Origin: Microbacterium sp. Root553
GTDB taxonomy: Bacteria > Actinomycetota > Actinomycetes > Actinomycetales > Microbacteriaceae
Reading direction: 5' to 3'
DNA: 64,000 bases
NCBI RefSeq assembly: GCF_001426995.1
Contig: NZ_LMFY01000001.1
Span: 1,736,496 to 1,800,495 of the forward strand
The translations under genes and the position numbers were made by a program. Positions 8,433 to 16,272 of this stretch are shown in pieces. Positions within the stretch are counted from its first letter, which is position 1; each line of letters opens with the position of its first letter. Under the pieces are notes generated by a model. That model saw nothing but the letters and a program-made list of their open reading frames with translations, did no database searches and was not told where the DNA came from.

Positions 8433-9389
8433 TCAGTGCGCGGCGCGGTACTCGCTGGGGGAGATGCCGAACGCCGTCTTGAACGCGCGGCTGAAGTGCG
8501 CGGCATCCACGAACCCCCACCGCGCGGCGACGGCCGCGACAGGACGGTCGGCGAGCATCGGGTCGAGCAGGTCGCGTCGGCACTGCTCGAGGCGCCGGGT
8601 GCGGATCCACGTCGAGACCGTGACGCCCTGCTCCTGGAAGAGTCCGTGCAGGTGCCTGGTCGAGATGAAGTGCGCCGAGGCGATCGAGGCGGGGCCGAGG
8701 TCGGTGGAGGCGAGGTTGCGGTCGATGTACGAGCGGATGCGCTGCACCAGTGCGCGGTGCGGATCGGCCGACACCTCATCGAGTCCGAGCTCGCGCGTGA
8801 AGACCGTCGTGACGAGATCGAGGGCGCTGTGTGCCAGGCGCGCTCCCGTGGTTCCGGCGAGCTGCTCGAGGTTGCCGGCGAGCTGCGTCAGGTAGGGGAC
8901 GACCATTCCGCCGAGTCCACCCTGTCCCGAGATCCGCACGGCCGTGAGTTGACCGACCATGTCGGCCGGGAGGCTGATGAGGTGCTTCGGGAACATCACG
9001 ACCATGGTGCGGAAGTCGTCGTCGAACACGAGGGAGTAGGGGCGATCGGTGTCGTACACGGCCAGATCGCCCGGCTGCAGCACGGCTTCGCGGTCGTCCT
9101 GGATCAGCATCCCGGTTCCGGCGAGCATCAGGCTGAGCTTGAAGTACGACCGGTCGCTGCGCGCGATGAGCTCGGGGGTGCGCTCGACGACATGCGATGT
9201 CGCACGCACCTCGTTCACGTGCACCTCGTCGACGGAGGCGCCGCGGATCACGCCGCGGAAGTGGTCGGCACCCGACGTCGACACCTGCAGCGGGACGAAC
9301 GACTCGGAGACGGCCGCTCTGAATTCGCTGATGTTGCGCGCGACGAGCGTGGACACCGACTCGGCGGGGGCTGCGGGCACACCGTTCAT
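8433..9389 (-). CDS. AraC-family regulator (AraC_binding_2 + AraC HTH)
   Basis: A 318-aa protein. Residues about 20-200 look like the AraC_binding_2/cupin-type sensor (YFKLSLMLAGTGMLIQDD; LQPGDLAVYDTDRPY). The C-terminal 100 residues carry the double HTH of AraC proteins (SIASAHFISTRHLHGLFQEQ and PVAAVAARWGFVDAAHFSRA, ending KTAFGISPSEYRA). FeaR, which activates aromatic amine oxidase genes in enterobacteria, has this architecture. It probably controls the moaF-like/importer genes just downstream. The effector is unknown. Confidence 0.85.
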   Translation of the reverse strand: MNGVPAAPAESVSTLVARNISEFRAAVSESFVPLQVSTSGADHFRGVIRGASVDEVHVNEVRATSHVVERTPELIARSDRSYFKLSLMLAGTGMLIQDDREAVLQPGDLAVYDTDRPYSLVFDDDFRTMVVMFPKHLISLPADMVGQLTAVRISGQGGLGGMVVPYLTQLAGNLEQLAGTTGARLAHSALDLVTTVFTRELGLDEVSADPHRALVQRIRSYIDRNLASTDLGPASIASAHFISTRHLHGLFQEQGVTVSTWIRTRRLEQCRRDLLDPMLADRPVAAVAARWGFVDAAHFSRAFKTAFGISPSEYRAAH

Positions 9390-9537
9390 GACTGACTACC
9401 TCGGGTGGTGGAACGACGACTTTGTATACGATCCGTGTCGTGATGCTACCACCGGCTCGTTCAGACCGCGAGGCTTCTGCGATGTCGATGGAGGGCGGCC
9501 GTGCGAGGTCGGCGCAGCGTCCTTCGCAGGGCGAGGC

Positions 9538-10392
9538 TCAGCGCAGCGTCCGGGTGGCGTCGGCCGTGCGCTGCAGGGCGTGCACCGAGTGGGCATGGCG
9601 CTTCTGCGCGACCCCCACGAAGAGGCAGTCGACCAGGGCCAGCTGCGCGATCCTGCTGACCATGGCCCCGGCACGCAGGCGGGGTTCTCGCGCGTGGCTG
9701 AGCAGAGCGTGATCCGCCTCCGCGGCCAGGGGGGAGTCGGATGCGCCGGTGACGCCGATCGTGGTGCTCGCCGCCGATCGTGCGGTCTGCAGGAAGAGCA
9801 GCGTCTCGCGGGTCGTGCCCGAGTGGGAGAAGCCGATCGCCACGGTCTTCTTGGCGCCGAGCGCGGCTGCGGCGCTCGCCTCGTGCGCGTCGGTGAGCAC
9901 GATCGCCGCATGGCCGATGCGCAGGAGTTTGTGGCCGAGGTCGGCCGCGACGAGACCGCTCGCACCGATGCCGAAGAGCAGGATGCGATCGGCGTTGTCC
10001 ACCGCATCCACGGCTGCGGCGAGCACGTCGTAGTCGACGCCGGCGATCGTCTCCTCGATCGCGAGCAGCTCGAGCGCCGCCACCTTCGCCGTCGCCTCCC
10101 GGAGGGAGTCCGCGGCCGAGATCTCGGCGCCGAACCCGGTCGACGCGGGGAAATGCGCGGACTCTCGCCCGAGCTCGGTGGCCAGAGCCATCCGCAGCGC
10201 CGCGTATCCGTTCACGCCGATCGCGCGGCAGAAGCGTACGACGGAGGCGACCGAGGTCGAGCAGGTCGCGGCGATCTCCGTGATGGTGCTGTCGACGACG
10301 ATCGTCGGATCGTCGGTGATGGTGCGGGCGATGCGCGCGAGCGACGGCGGGAGATTCTCGGCCGCTGTCGCGATCGTCGTCTGGATGCTCAT
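9538..10392 (-). CDS. MurR/RpiR-family transcriptional regulator
   Basis: A 284-aa protein with an N-terminal HTH_6 domain (STITEIAATCSTSVASVVRF) and a C-terminal SIS sugar-isomerase sensor (LLFGIGASGLVAADLGHKL; IGFSHSGTTRETL). RpiR proteins sense phosphosugars; this one is divergent from a sugar kinase and murQ, so MurNAc-6-P or GlcNAc-6-P is the likely effector. The start ATG 10392 has a ggagag ribosome-binding site 3 nt upstream. It probably represses the divergent genes, and possibly itself, through the palindrome at 10451-10462. Confidence 0.9.
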   Translation of the reverse strand: MSIQTTIATAAENLPPSLARIARTITDDPTIVVDSTITEIAATCSTSVASVVRFCRAIGVNGYAALRMALATELGRESAHFPASTGFGAEISAADSLREATAKVAALELLAIEETIAGVDYDVLAAAVDAVDNADRILLFGIGASGLVAADLGHKLLRIGHAAIVLTDAHEASAAAALGAKKTVAIGFSHSGTTRETLLFLQTARSAASTTIGVTGASDSPLAAEADHALLSHAREPRLRAGAMVSRIAQLALVDCLFVGVAQKRHAHSVHALQRTADATRTLR

Positions 10393-10450
10393 CGCTCTCC
10401 TGCGTCCTGGCGTGTCGGGAAGGGGCGTCGGGAGATGCCCCGATGATTCT

Positions 10451-10462
10451 GAACAATTATTC
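10451..10462. promoter_or_regulatory. Candidate RpiR operator, 12-bp palindrome
   Basis: gaacaattattc is symmetric at 10 of 12 positions and is the only AT-rich patch in the intergenic region between the RpiR regulator and the kinase-murQ pair. It lies just upstream of the kinase -10 box (TAGACT at 10483-10488), overlapping the expected -35 area, so binding would block transcription. Confidence 0.5.
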
Positions 10463-10482
10463 CATGGCGGGTGCTCATTGCG

Positions 10483-10488
10483 TAGACT
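10483..10488 (+). promoter_or_regulatory. -10 box for leaderless sugar-kinase mRNA
   Basis: TAGACT followed by six bases and then the ATG at 10495. The transcription start would coincide with the start codon, and no Shine-Dalgarno sequence is present. Confidence 0.6.
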
Positions 10489-10494
10489 ATTTCC

Positions 10495-11523
10495 ATGCCT
10501 TCCCCCTCCGCCGTCGTGGCCGTCGATCTCGGCAAGTCGCGGTGCCGTGCGGTCGTCTCGGAGTCGGATGCCATAGCCGGCCGGCGATCCGGCCGTCGTC
10601 CCCTCCATGAAGGTGTCGGTGCGCCCGGCCTGGCTGCGACCGGTGGCGTCGCCGCCGCGCTCGAATCGATCCTTCCGCTGAGGGCTCGTCTGGACGTACC
10701 GATCTCGTCGATCTCCGTCGGCGCTGCCGGAGCATGGACCGCGCCGACCGCGGCATCCGAACTCGCTCGGCGGCTCGCCGACACCTTCGGCGTCCCCGCC
10801 GTCGTGACCTCCGACGTCGTGTCGGCGCACGCCGGTGCCCTCGGCGGCGGCGCCGGAGTGCTCCTGATCGCCGGCACAGGCGCGGCCGCCCTCGGAATCG
10901 ACGGCAGCCTGGACGACGACGACGACGACGACGGCAATGGCGGCGGCGACGACGACCGCGGGACGGGTAGCGCTCGAGCCGTCCTCGTGGACGGCTGGGG
11001 GCCTGAGCTCGGAGACTTCGGCAGCGGCTCGTGGCTCGGTCGCGAGGCGCTGCGCGCGGTGCTTCGAGCATCCGTCGGCCTCGCGCCGAGTACGCGACTC
11101 ACGGATGCCGTGGCGATCCCGATCGGTGCGCCGTCCGCGATCCACGCCTGGCTCGCAGACGACGGCCCGCTGCCCCGACGACTCGCGACGCTGGCCCCGC
11201 TCGTGCTCGATGCCGCGGAGTCCGGTGACGATGTGGCCGCGGATATCGCCGCAGAGGGCATCCGCCTCCTCGCCGCGTCGGCGACCGCCGCCTCGGCGCG
11301 CGGCGGGTCATCACCGAACGGTGCGTCAGCATCGGGGGGCGATGCGGTGGCTCTGAACGGCGGACTCACCGAGCACGTCTGGTTCCGTGCCGCGCTCGAG
11401 GCGGCCCTGCGCACTGCCGGACATGCCGTGGTCGTCTCTGCCGGCGATGCTCTCGACGGCGCGCTGCTGCTCGCAGACCGCGCCGATCTTCCCCACGAAA
11501 GGTTCGTGCATCGTGCCGAATGA
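10495..11523 (+). CDS. BadF/BcrA-type sugar kinase (GlcNAc or MurNAc kinase)
   Basis: A 342-aa ASKHA-fold kinase: phosphate-1 motif VVAVDLGKSRCRAVV at the N-terminus, IAGTGAAALGIDG in the middle, and GWGPELGDFGSGSWLGREAL, typical of the BadF/BadG/BcrA family that holds GlcNAc kinases and clostridial MurK. It overlaps murQ by 11 bp, so it probably makes MurNAc-6-P (and/or GlcNAc-6-P) for MurQ during muropeptide recycling or scavenging. An Asp run plus Gly/Asp-rich insertion (about residues 140-155) comes from a gac triplet repeat between the two lobes. Start ATG 10495 is leaderless. Confidence 0.85.
   Translation: MPSPSAVVAVDLGKSRCRAVVSESDAIAGRRSGRRPLHEGVGAPGLAATGGVAAALESILPLRARLDVPISSISVGAAGAWTAPTAASELARRLADTFGVPAVVTSDVVSAHAGALGGGAGVLLIAGTGAAALGIDGSLDDDDDDDGNGGGDDDRGTGSARAVLVDGWGPELGDFGSGSWLGREALRAVLRASVGLAPSTRLTDAVAIPIGAPSAIHAWLADDGPLPRRLATLAPLVLDAAESGDDVAADIAAEGIRLLAASATAASARGGSSPNGASASGGDAVALNGGLTEHVWFRAALEAALRTAGHAVVVSAGDALDGALLLADRADLPHERFVHRAE
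10913..10930 (+). repeat. gac triplet microsatellite coding for poly-Asp
   Basis: A run of gac codons inside the sugar kinase gene encodes about seven Asp residues. It is followed by a Gly/Asp-rich stretch, and the insertion lies between conserved kinase motifs. Confidence 0.8.
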
Positions 11524-12451
11524 ACACGCCAGATTGACCACGCTCCTCGACGTCCTGTCGACCCTCGGAACCGAGGCCTCGACGACCGAGCGCGGCGATC
11601 TCGACCTGCTCGACACGATCGAGCTGGTGGATCGGATGAACGCCGAGGATCGGCGCGTCCCTGACGCGGTCGCCGAACGTCGCGCCGAGATCGCGGCTGC
11701 GGTCGACGGCATCACGGCGCGATTCCGCGAGGGGGGACGCCTGATCTACATCGGTGCGGGCACCGCCGGCCGCGTCGGCGTGCTCGACGCGAGCGAATGC
11801 CCTCCCACCTTCGGCACCGACCCGTCGATGGTGGTCGGGCTCATCGCGGGAGGCGAGACGGCGATCCGGTCTGCGGTCGAGAACGCCGAGGACGACGCCG
11901 ATGCGGCGGGCCTGTCCTTGCGCGAGCTCGGACTGACCGAGCGGGACACGGTGGTGGGGATCTCCGCCTCCGGGCGCACGCCGTATGTCGTGGGGGGCCT
12001 GGAGGTCGCTCGGGGAGTCGGCGCGCTCACCGTCGCGGTCGCGTCGAACGCGGCATCCGACATCGGCGCGGTGGCGGACATCGCGATCGAGGTGGTCACG
12101 GGGCCGGAGTTCGTCTCGGGATCGACGCGCCTGAAGTCGGGCACCGCGCAGAAGCTCGTCGTGAACATGCTGACGACACTGTCGATGATCAAGCTCGGCA
12201 AGACGCATCGCGGGGTGATGGTCGACCTTCTCGCGACGAACGAGAAGTTGCACGCCCGCTCGATCCGCACGGTCACCGAACTCACGGGTGCCACCGTCGA
12301 CGAGGCCGCGGCGGCCGTCGCCTCGGCGGACGGCTCGGTCAAGCTCGCGATCCTCATGCTCTCGACCGGAGCATCGGCGGACCGCTCGGTCCAGGCGCTC
12401 CGCGCTGCGGACGGCATGCTGCGCGTCGCCATCGCCGACCTCTCGCGCTGA
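11513..12451 (+). CDS. murQ: N-acetylmuramic acid 6-phosphate etherase
   Basis: A 312-aa SIS-domain lyase that cleaves the D-lactyl ether of MurNAc-6-P to GlcNAc-6-P and D-lactate in the cytoplasm. Hallmarks: LLDTIELVDRMNAEDRRVP, GGRLIYIGAGTAGRVGVLDA, ECPPTFG, GISASGRTPYVVGGLE, SGSTRLKSGTAQKLVVNM. Length is normal. I chose the GTG at 11513, which overlaps the kinase stop and has gaaagg upstream, over a longer frame whose extra residues merely overlap the kinase gene. The last codons and stop lie in a 10-bp tandem repeat. Regulation is likely by the divergent RpiR protein. Confidence 0.95.
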   Translation: MPNEHARLTTLLDVLSTLGTEASTTERGDLDLLDTIELVDRMNAEDRRVPDAVAERRAEIAAAVDGITARFREGGRLIYIGAGTAGRVGVLDASECPPTFGTDPSMVVGLIAGGETAIRSAVENAEDDADAAGLSLRELGLTERDTVVGISASGRTPYVVGGLEVARGVGALTVAVASNAASDIGAVADIAIEVVTGPEFVSGSTRLKSGTAQKLVVNMLTTLSMIKLGKTHRGVMVDLLATNEKLHARSIRTVTELTGATVDEAAAAVASADGSVKLAILMLSTGASADRSVQALRAADGMLRVAIADLSR

Positions 12452-12500
12452 TTCGCGCTGATTCGCGCTGATTCGCGCTGATTCGCGCTGATTCGAGCTG
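12441..12500. repeat. 10-bp tandem repeat across the murQ stop codon
   Basis: Six units of attcgcgctg (first and last carry one or two changes), period exactly 10 bp. The murQ TGA falls at the end of the first unit (12449-12451); every unit therefore repeats ctga. Confidence 0.95.
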
Positions 12501-12596
12501 ACGCGCTCTGGCGACCTCCGACGCGGTCCGGCGCGGCTTCGCGAGCTCCCGCGGGTGAGCGCCCGAGGTGGCGATATGGCGACCGGGTCGCTCGGG

Positions 12597-14576
12597 TCAG
12601 TGGCCGCAGGTGCAGGATTCGCCCCCACCGCAGCATCCGGGCTGTGCCGAGCCGTGCGCCTGCGAAGACGGCGGCACGTCCATCGCGGGGTTCTGATCGA
12701 GGAAGCCGTTCGGTGTGAACCGGAATCCCGCGTGGTCGACGGGCATGATGGGCCAGTCCTCGGGGCGGGGGAAGTGCGTCAGGCCGAACGTGTGCCACAG
12801 CACGATGTCCTCGCCGTCGAGCGATCGATCGCCGGCCGAGTATTCGGGCAGACCGGATCCGCCCTGATGCGCGTTGGGGTATCTCCCGGCGGGCCAGTTC
12901 TGACCACGCTCGTGCTGCGTCGCCCACAGATGCTTGGTCGCGAACGTGGCGCGGGCGGCGACGGACGATGCGGGATCGGCCATGAGCAGCGCGGTCGGTT
13001 CGGGGATCAGGTGGTACGCGGTCGGGCGCCCGACATGATTCGTGCGCGTCGTGCTCTGCACCTCCCAGGCGCGGGCCACCGAGGTGTCGGCCTCGCGCCG
13101 CGCCTCCAGCTCCGTGCGGAGCTGCGTCTCGGACCAGGTGAAGGCGTTGCCGAACGGGTTGTCGGGACCCATCGGGACGCGCTGCGCGTCGATCTCGAAG
13201 AGGCGGTTCTCGTCGCCGTCGATCGCGACGTCGAGTCGCGCGCAGAACAGATGCTGATGCACGGGCGCGAACACCCCCGGTGCGAGTTCGGTCGCGTGCT
13301 TCTGGCGCACACCGGGTTCTCCGGCGCCGGCGAACACGATGCCGGTCGCCTTGGCCACCACCTCGATCGAGCCGTCGAGCGAGAAGTTCCAGTAGAAGCC
13401 GTAGTCGTAGTTGCCGATGGTCGAGAAGTACGAGATCACGAATCGTCGCGAGCGTCGTACGTCCGAGCGCCCCGCCAGGTCGGTGTGCTTCCAGAGGATG
13501 CCGTCGTCCTCCTCATGCATGCAGACGACGTTCGGGATGCGCACGGGGTTGCCGTGGTCGTCGGCGACGTAGCCGTCGAGGTAGCGGATCACGCCCAGAC
13601 AGTCGCATCCGAGCTCGAGGTGGTTCGCGTTCTTGCCGAGCAGGTACTCGCCGGCATCGAAGTAGCTGATCCAGAACCGGCCGGGCGCGGTGTCGCCATA
13701 GGGAACGACCATCTCGGGCACGCTCGCCCTGCGCAGCACCGAGCGGCCGTCGAAGGCCACGTCGTGGAGCACGAGCCCCTCGCGCGCGTTGAAGCCCACC
13801 CGCATCGACCAGTTCTCCCATTCGACGAGCGACCCGGTGACCGAGAAGCTCGGACCCTCGGGCTGGGTGATCTCGATCGGCTTGAGGGTCGTCCGCGCCG
13901 GACCCTGCACCTCGGCGTAGTAGTTGCCGTGGCCCGCGGGCACCGGGACATCGCCCTCGTCGTCGATGCGGATCACGCGTCCCGCGGTCAGGTCGATGTG
14001 CACCACGAGGCCTTCGACCGGATGCGCCCAGGGTGAGTCGTTCTCGTCGTACTTCAGGAAGGTGAGCGAGCGGATCACTCGGCGCCCCACCTCGTCGGCA
14101 CGGCCGGTGTACCCCGGGGCGAGAGGTCCGCAGAACGCGAGATCCCTGTGCTCCGCGAGTCCCCGGCGCGTCATCGCGGCCTGCCATTCGGGGGAGCTCT
14201 TGACGATCTCCTCCGCACGGGCGTACTCCTCGAAGAGGTACTGCGGCTGTCCGTACGGCGGGGCGTCGTTCGGTACACGCTCGGCGTGCAGCAACTCGCC
14301 GCGCGTGATCGAGACGACGACCTCGGTCGCGATGCCCGTCGCCGTGTCGAGCAGTGTCGCGTCGATGCGTCGGTCGATCGGCGCGCCGGGCCGCCAGGCG
14401 GCGAGTTCCTGGGTGGTGGGCTCGTCGGGCAGGAGCATCGGCACCCGCACGGTCTCGCCGAGCAGGCCTGCGGAGTCGAGCACCGCCCGGGCCGCGGCGA
14501 TCTCCTCGCCGGTGAGCGGGTCGAGCGGGTGCGGCGTGGGGATCCGGTCGATCGTGACGGGCTGGGGATGGGACAT
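12597..14576 (-). CDS. Copper-containing primary amine oxidase
   Basis: A 659-aa copper/TPQ amine oxidase, oxidising primary amines (tyramine, phenethylamine and similar) to aldehyde, ammonia and H2O2. The TPQ motif is TIGNYDY with Tyr390 as cofactor precursor; Asp307 in YFDAGEY is the catalytic base; copper ligands are His440 and His442 (PVHQHLF) and His601 (LTHFPRPEDWP). All align with the Arthrobacter phenylethylamine oxidase pattern. There is no signal peptide, so it is cytoplasmic. It ends in a Cys-rich tail (GCCGGGESCTCGH), unusual for the family. A promoter element matching that of the neighbouring tetR lies at 14585-14611; gagg 8 nt before the ATG is the ribosome-binding site. Confidence 0.95.
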   Translation of the reverse strand: MSHPQPVTIDRIPTPHPLDPLTGEEIAAARAVLDSAGLLGETVRVPMLLPDEPTTQELAAWRPGAPIDRRIDATLLDTATGIATEVVVSITRGELLHAERVPNDAPPYGQPQYLFEEYARAEEIVKSSPEWQAAMTRRGLAEHRDLAFCGPLAPGYTGRADEVGRRVIRSLTFLKYDENDSPWAHPVEGLVVHIDLTAGRVIRIDDEGDVPVPAGHGNYYAEVQGPARTTLKPIEITQPEGPSFSVTGSLVEWENWSMRVGFNAREGLVLHDVAFDGRSVLRRASVPEMVVPYGDTAPGRFWISYFDAGEYLLGKNANHLELGCDCLGVIRYLDGYVADDHGNPVRIPNVVCMHEEDDGILWKHTDLAGRSDVRRSRRFVISYFSTIGNYDYGFYWNFSLDGSIEVVAKATGIVFAGAGEPGVRQKHATELAPGVFAPVHQHLFCARLDVAIDGDENRLFEIDAQRVPMGPDNPFGNAFTWSETQLRTELEARREADTSVARAWEVQSTTRTNHVGRPTAYHLIPEPTALLMADPASSVAARATFATKHLWATQHERGQNWPAGRYPNAHQGGSGLPEYSAGDRSLDGEDIVLWHTFGLTHFPRPEDWPIMPVDHAGFRFTPNGFLDQNPAMDVPPSSQAHGSAQPGCCGGGESCTCGH

Positions 14577-14584
14577 CGTCGTAC

Positions 14585-14611
14585 CTCACTATTTCGAGCG
14601 AGCGCTCAATA
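14585..14611. promoter_or_regulatory. Candidate TetR operator in the amine oxidase promoter
   Basis: This 27-bp segment matches 15357-15383 at about 20 of 27 positions in the same orientation. Its core, gagcg-ag-cgctc (14596-14607), is a perfect palindrome. It begins 8 bp upstream of the amine oxidase start codon, so binding should block transcription. The matching copy is in front of the tetR gene itself. Confidence 0.65.
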
Positions 14612-14640
14612 AACGGATGCGCATGATGCTACGCCGATGC

Positions 14641-14666
14641 CCCCGACGCGCACAAGAGCGTCGGGG
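14641..14666 (-). terminator. Stem-loop between tetR and the amine oxidase promoter
   Basis: ccccgacgc and gcgtcgggg make a perfect 9-bp stem with an 8-nt loop, downstream of the tetR stop. It should isolate tetR transcription from the amine oxidase gene. Confidence 0.65.
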
Positions 14667-14743
14667 AAGAGGATGCCGGAGCGGAGCGGAGCGGTGCGGC
14701 GAGGGGCGGGCGGGTGGCGAGGCTGTGTGGTCGGGTCGGGTGT

Positions 14744-15346
14744 TCAGGCCCGCCAGGGCGAGAGGACGCTGTCGAGCACCGCGAGGTGCGCATCCGCGCC
14801 GTGCGGCTCGGTGACCTCGATCACCTGCTGCCCGTAGGTGATCGACCGCAGCAGCGACATGAGCGCATGCTTCGGCGTCGTCGGTGACAGCTCACCGTCG
14901 GCGACGGCTTCGTCGAGGGACTCGCTGATGACGTCCTGCCAGGTCGCGAACGTCGGTGACCCCGCATCCGGGCTGGAGGCGAGTGCCGTCAGGCGGCCCC
15001 AGAAGCCGACCACCACGTAGGCCTCGGTGCGGGTGCCGTCGTCGACGGGAAGGACCTCGCGCATGAGCGCGTCGAGTCTGGCCAGGCCGCGCAGTCCTGC
15101 GGTCGCCGATCGGATCCGCTCGTCGGTGCGGCGGGTGATCTCGGTCGCTGCGGCGCGCACCACATCGTCGAACCCGTCGAAGTAATGCCAGAGCGATCCC
15201 GTCGCCACGCCGAGCTCCTTGGCCACCGCTCGTGACGACACGGCCTCGTGCCCGTCGCGTGCCGCCACGGCGAGAAGCGCCTCGGCGATCTGGCGTCGGC
15301 GCTGATCGTGATCTACGACACGGGGCACCCGCCCATCCTGCCGCAT
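14744..15346 (-). CDS. TetR-family transcriptional regulator
   Basis: A 200-aa regulator with an N-terminal TetR HTH (RRRQIAEALLAVAARDG, then AVSSRAVAKELGVATGSLWHYF) and a helical effector domain. Start is taken as ATG 15346. It sits between the amine oxidase gene and the divergent small membrane-protein gene, and close to two SMR transporter genes. The conserved element in front of both tetR and the amine oxidase suggests it represses both, with the amine or its aldehyde as possible inducer (inference). Confidence 0.85.
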   Translation of the reverse strand: MRQDGRVPRVVDHDQRRRQIAEALLAVAARDGHEAVSSRAVAKELGVATGSLWHYFDGFDDVVRAAATEITRRTDERIRSATAGLRGLARLDALMREVLPVDDGTRTEAYVVVGFWGRLTALASSPDAGSPTFATWQDVISESLDEAVADGELSPTTPKHALMSLLRSITYGQQVIEVTEPHGADAHLAVLDSVLSPWRA

Positions 15347-15356
15347 CGCGCGGGGT

Positions 15357-15383
15357 CTCGCTATTTTGAGCAACTGATCAATA
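15357..15383. promoter_or_regulatory. Candidate TetR operator in the tetR / membrane-protein intergenic region
   Basis: It contains the imperfect palindrome ttgagca-ac-tgatcaa (15366-15381, six of seven arm bases paired) and closely matches the element at 14585-14611. It touches the -10 box TATAAT (15382-15387) of the divergent gene. Confidence 0.65.
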
Positions 15384-15387
15384 TAAT
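15382..15387 (+). promoter_or_regulatory. Consensus -10 box TATAAT, leaderless
   Basis: A perfect TATAAT lies 7 nt before the GTG at 15395. This is the strongest -10 hexamer in the window and is abutted by the putative TetR operator. Confidence 0.65.
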
Positions 15388-15394
15388 CCGAACC

Positions 15395-15925
15395 GTGGAC
15401 CCCCTCCTCCCCGCAGCATCGTGGCTGATGGCGCTCGCCGCCGTCGTGTCGGCTGCGGCATGCCTCGGCGTGTGGCGGTCTGTGCCGTGGCAAGGACGAC
15501 AGAGCGCCCTGATCATGGCGGCCGCGATGATCATGATCGCGGCCGGCGGCGGCGACGCGATGATCGGTCTCGTGCTCGGGGTCGTCCTTCTCGTGTCGGC
15601 GATGCTCGGCACCGCCGGTGTGCGCGGAACGCCTGCGGCAACCGCGTGCTGCCACCGCGCTCTGGTGTCGCTCGTGATGGCGATCTGCTCGTTCGAGAGC
15701 CTGTCGACGGGAGGACGGGCGGTCGAGGCGGGCGGTCACGGCGCGCACGGGCTCGACGGGGTGCTGTCCGTGCTCGTCGTGGTCGGGGTGGTCGCTGTGG
15801 TGCTGTGGACGGTCGTCTCCGAGTGGGTGCTCGCCCCCGTGCATCGGGGGCGCACCGCCCGCCTGCTCGCCGTCGAGTCCTGGGCGATGGCGGTCGGAGT
15901 CAGTGTGATGTGGCTGGGTTTCTGA
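15395..15925 (+). CDS. Small multi-pass membrane protein of unknown function
   Basis: A 176-aa hydrophobic protein with about five predicted membrane segments (for example LMALAAVVSAAACLGVW, MIGLVLGVVLLVSAMLG, GVLSVLVVVGVVAVVLW). A His/Gly-rich loop (GGHGAHGLDG) and CCHRALVSLVMAICSF precede the last helices. It faintly resembles actinobacterial DUF5134-type proteins, but I do not recognise it with certainty. I chose GTG 15395, 7 nt after TATAAT, rather than longer frames that would run through the promoter. It is divergent from tetR and probably under its control. Confidence 0.65.
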   Translation: MDPLLPAASWLMALAAVVSAAACLGVWRSVPWQGRQSALIMAAAMIMIAAGGGDAMIGLVLGVVLLVSAMLGTAGVRGTPAATACCHRALVSLVMAICSFESLSTGGRAVEAGGHGAHGLDGVLSVLVVVGVVAVVLWTVVSEWVLAPVHRGRTARLLAVESWAMAVGVSVMWLGF

Positions 15926-15948
15926 CCGACGGTGTGTGTCGGGACGCG

Positions 15949-16272
15949 TCAGTGCGCTCCGCCGAGCTCGATCAGCACGACGCCCAGAGCGATCAGCGCG
16001 ACGCCGATCGCCATCATGACCGAGAAATGATCCGTGAAGATCACCCTGCCCAGGATCGCCGTGATCGCGACGCCGGCGGCGGCCCATACGCCGTAGGCGA
16101 CGCCCACCGGCATCCCCATCGCCAGGATCGTGCCGAGCAGGGTGAACGCGGCGAGATAGCCGACGACGATCACCGGGATCCATCGACGACGCCGCAGGCC
16201 CTCCGATGCGCGCAGGCTGAGAGTCGCGGTGACCTCGCTCGCGATCGCGAGGACGAGGAGCGCCCAGGTCAC
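15949..16272 (-). CDS. SMR-family transporter subunit (second of pair)
   Basis: A 107-aa four-helix small multidrug resistance protein. The essential membrane Glu is in LAIASEVTATLSLRASEG (about residue 12), followed by GMPVGVAYGVWAAAGV and GVALIALGVVLIELG. It starts at a GTG overlapping the upstream SMR gene by 4 bp (GTGA). Paired SMR genes usually form heterodimers that export quaternary amines, guanidinium or other cations. Confidence 0.9.
   Translation of the reverse strand: MTWALLVLAIASEVTATLSLRASEGLRRRRWIPVIVVGYLAAFTLLGTILAMGMPVGVAYGVWAAAGVAITAILGRVIFTDHFSVMMAIGVALIALGVVLIELGGAH

Noticed and set aside
12441..12500. A repeat peptide (SANQRE-like) on the minus strand
   Set aside because: It is only the antisense reading of the 10-bp repeat and lies in a frame that overlaps murQ.
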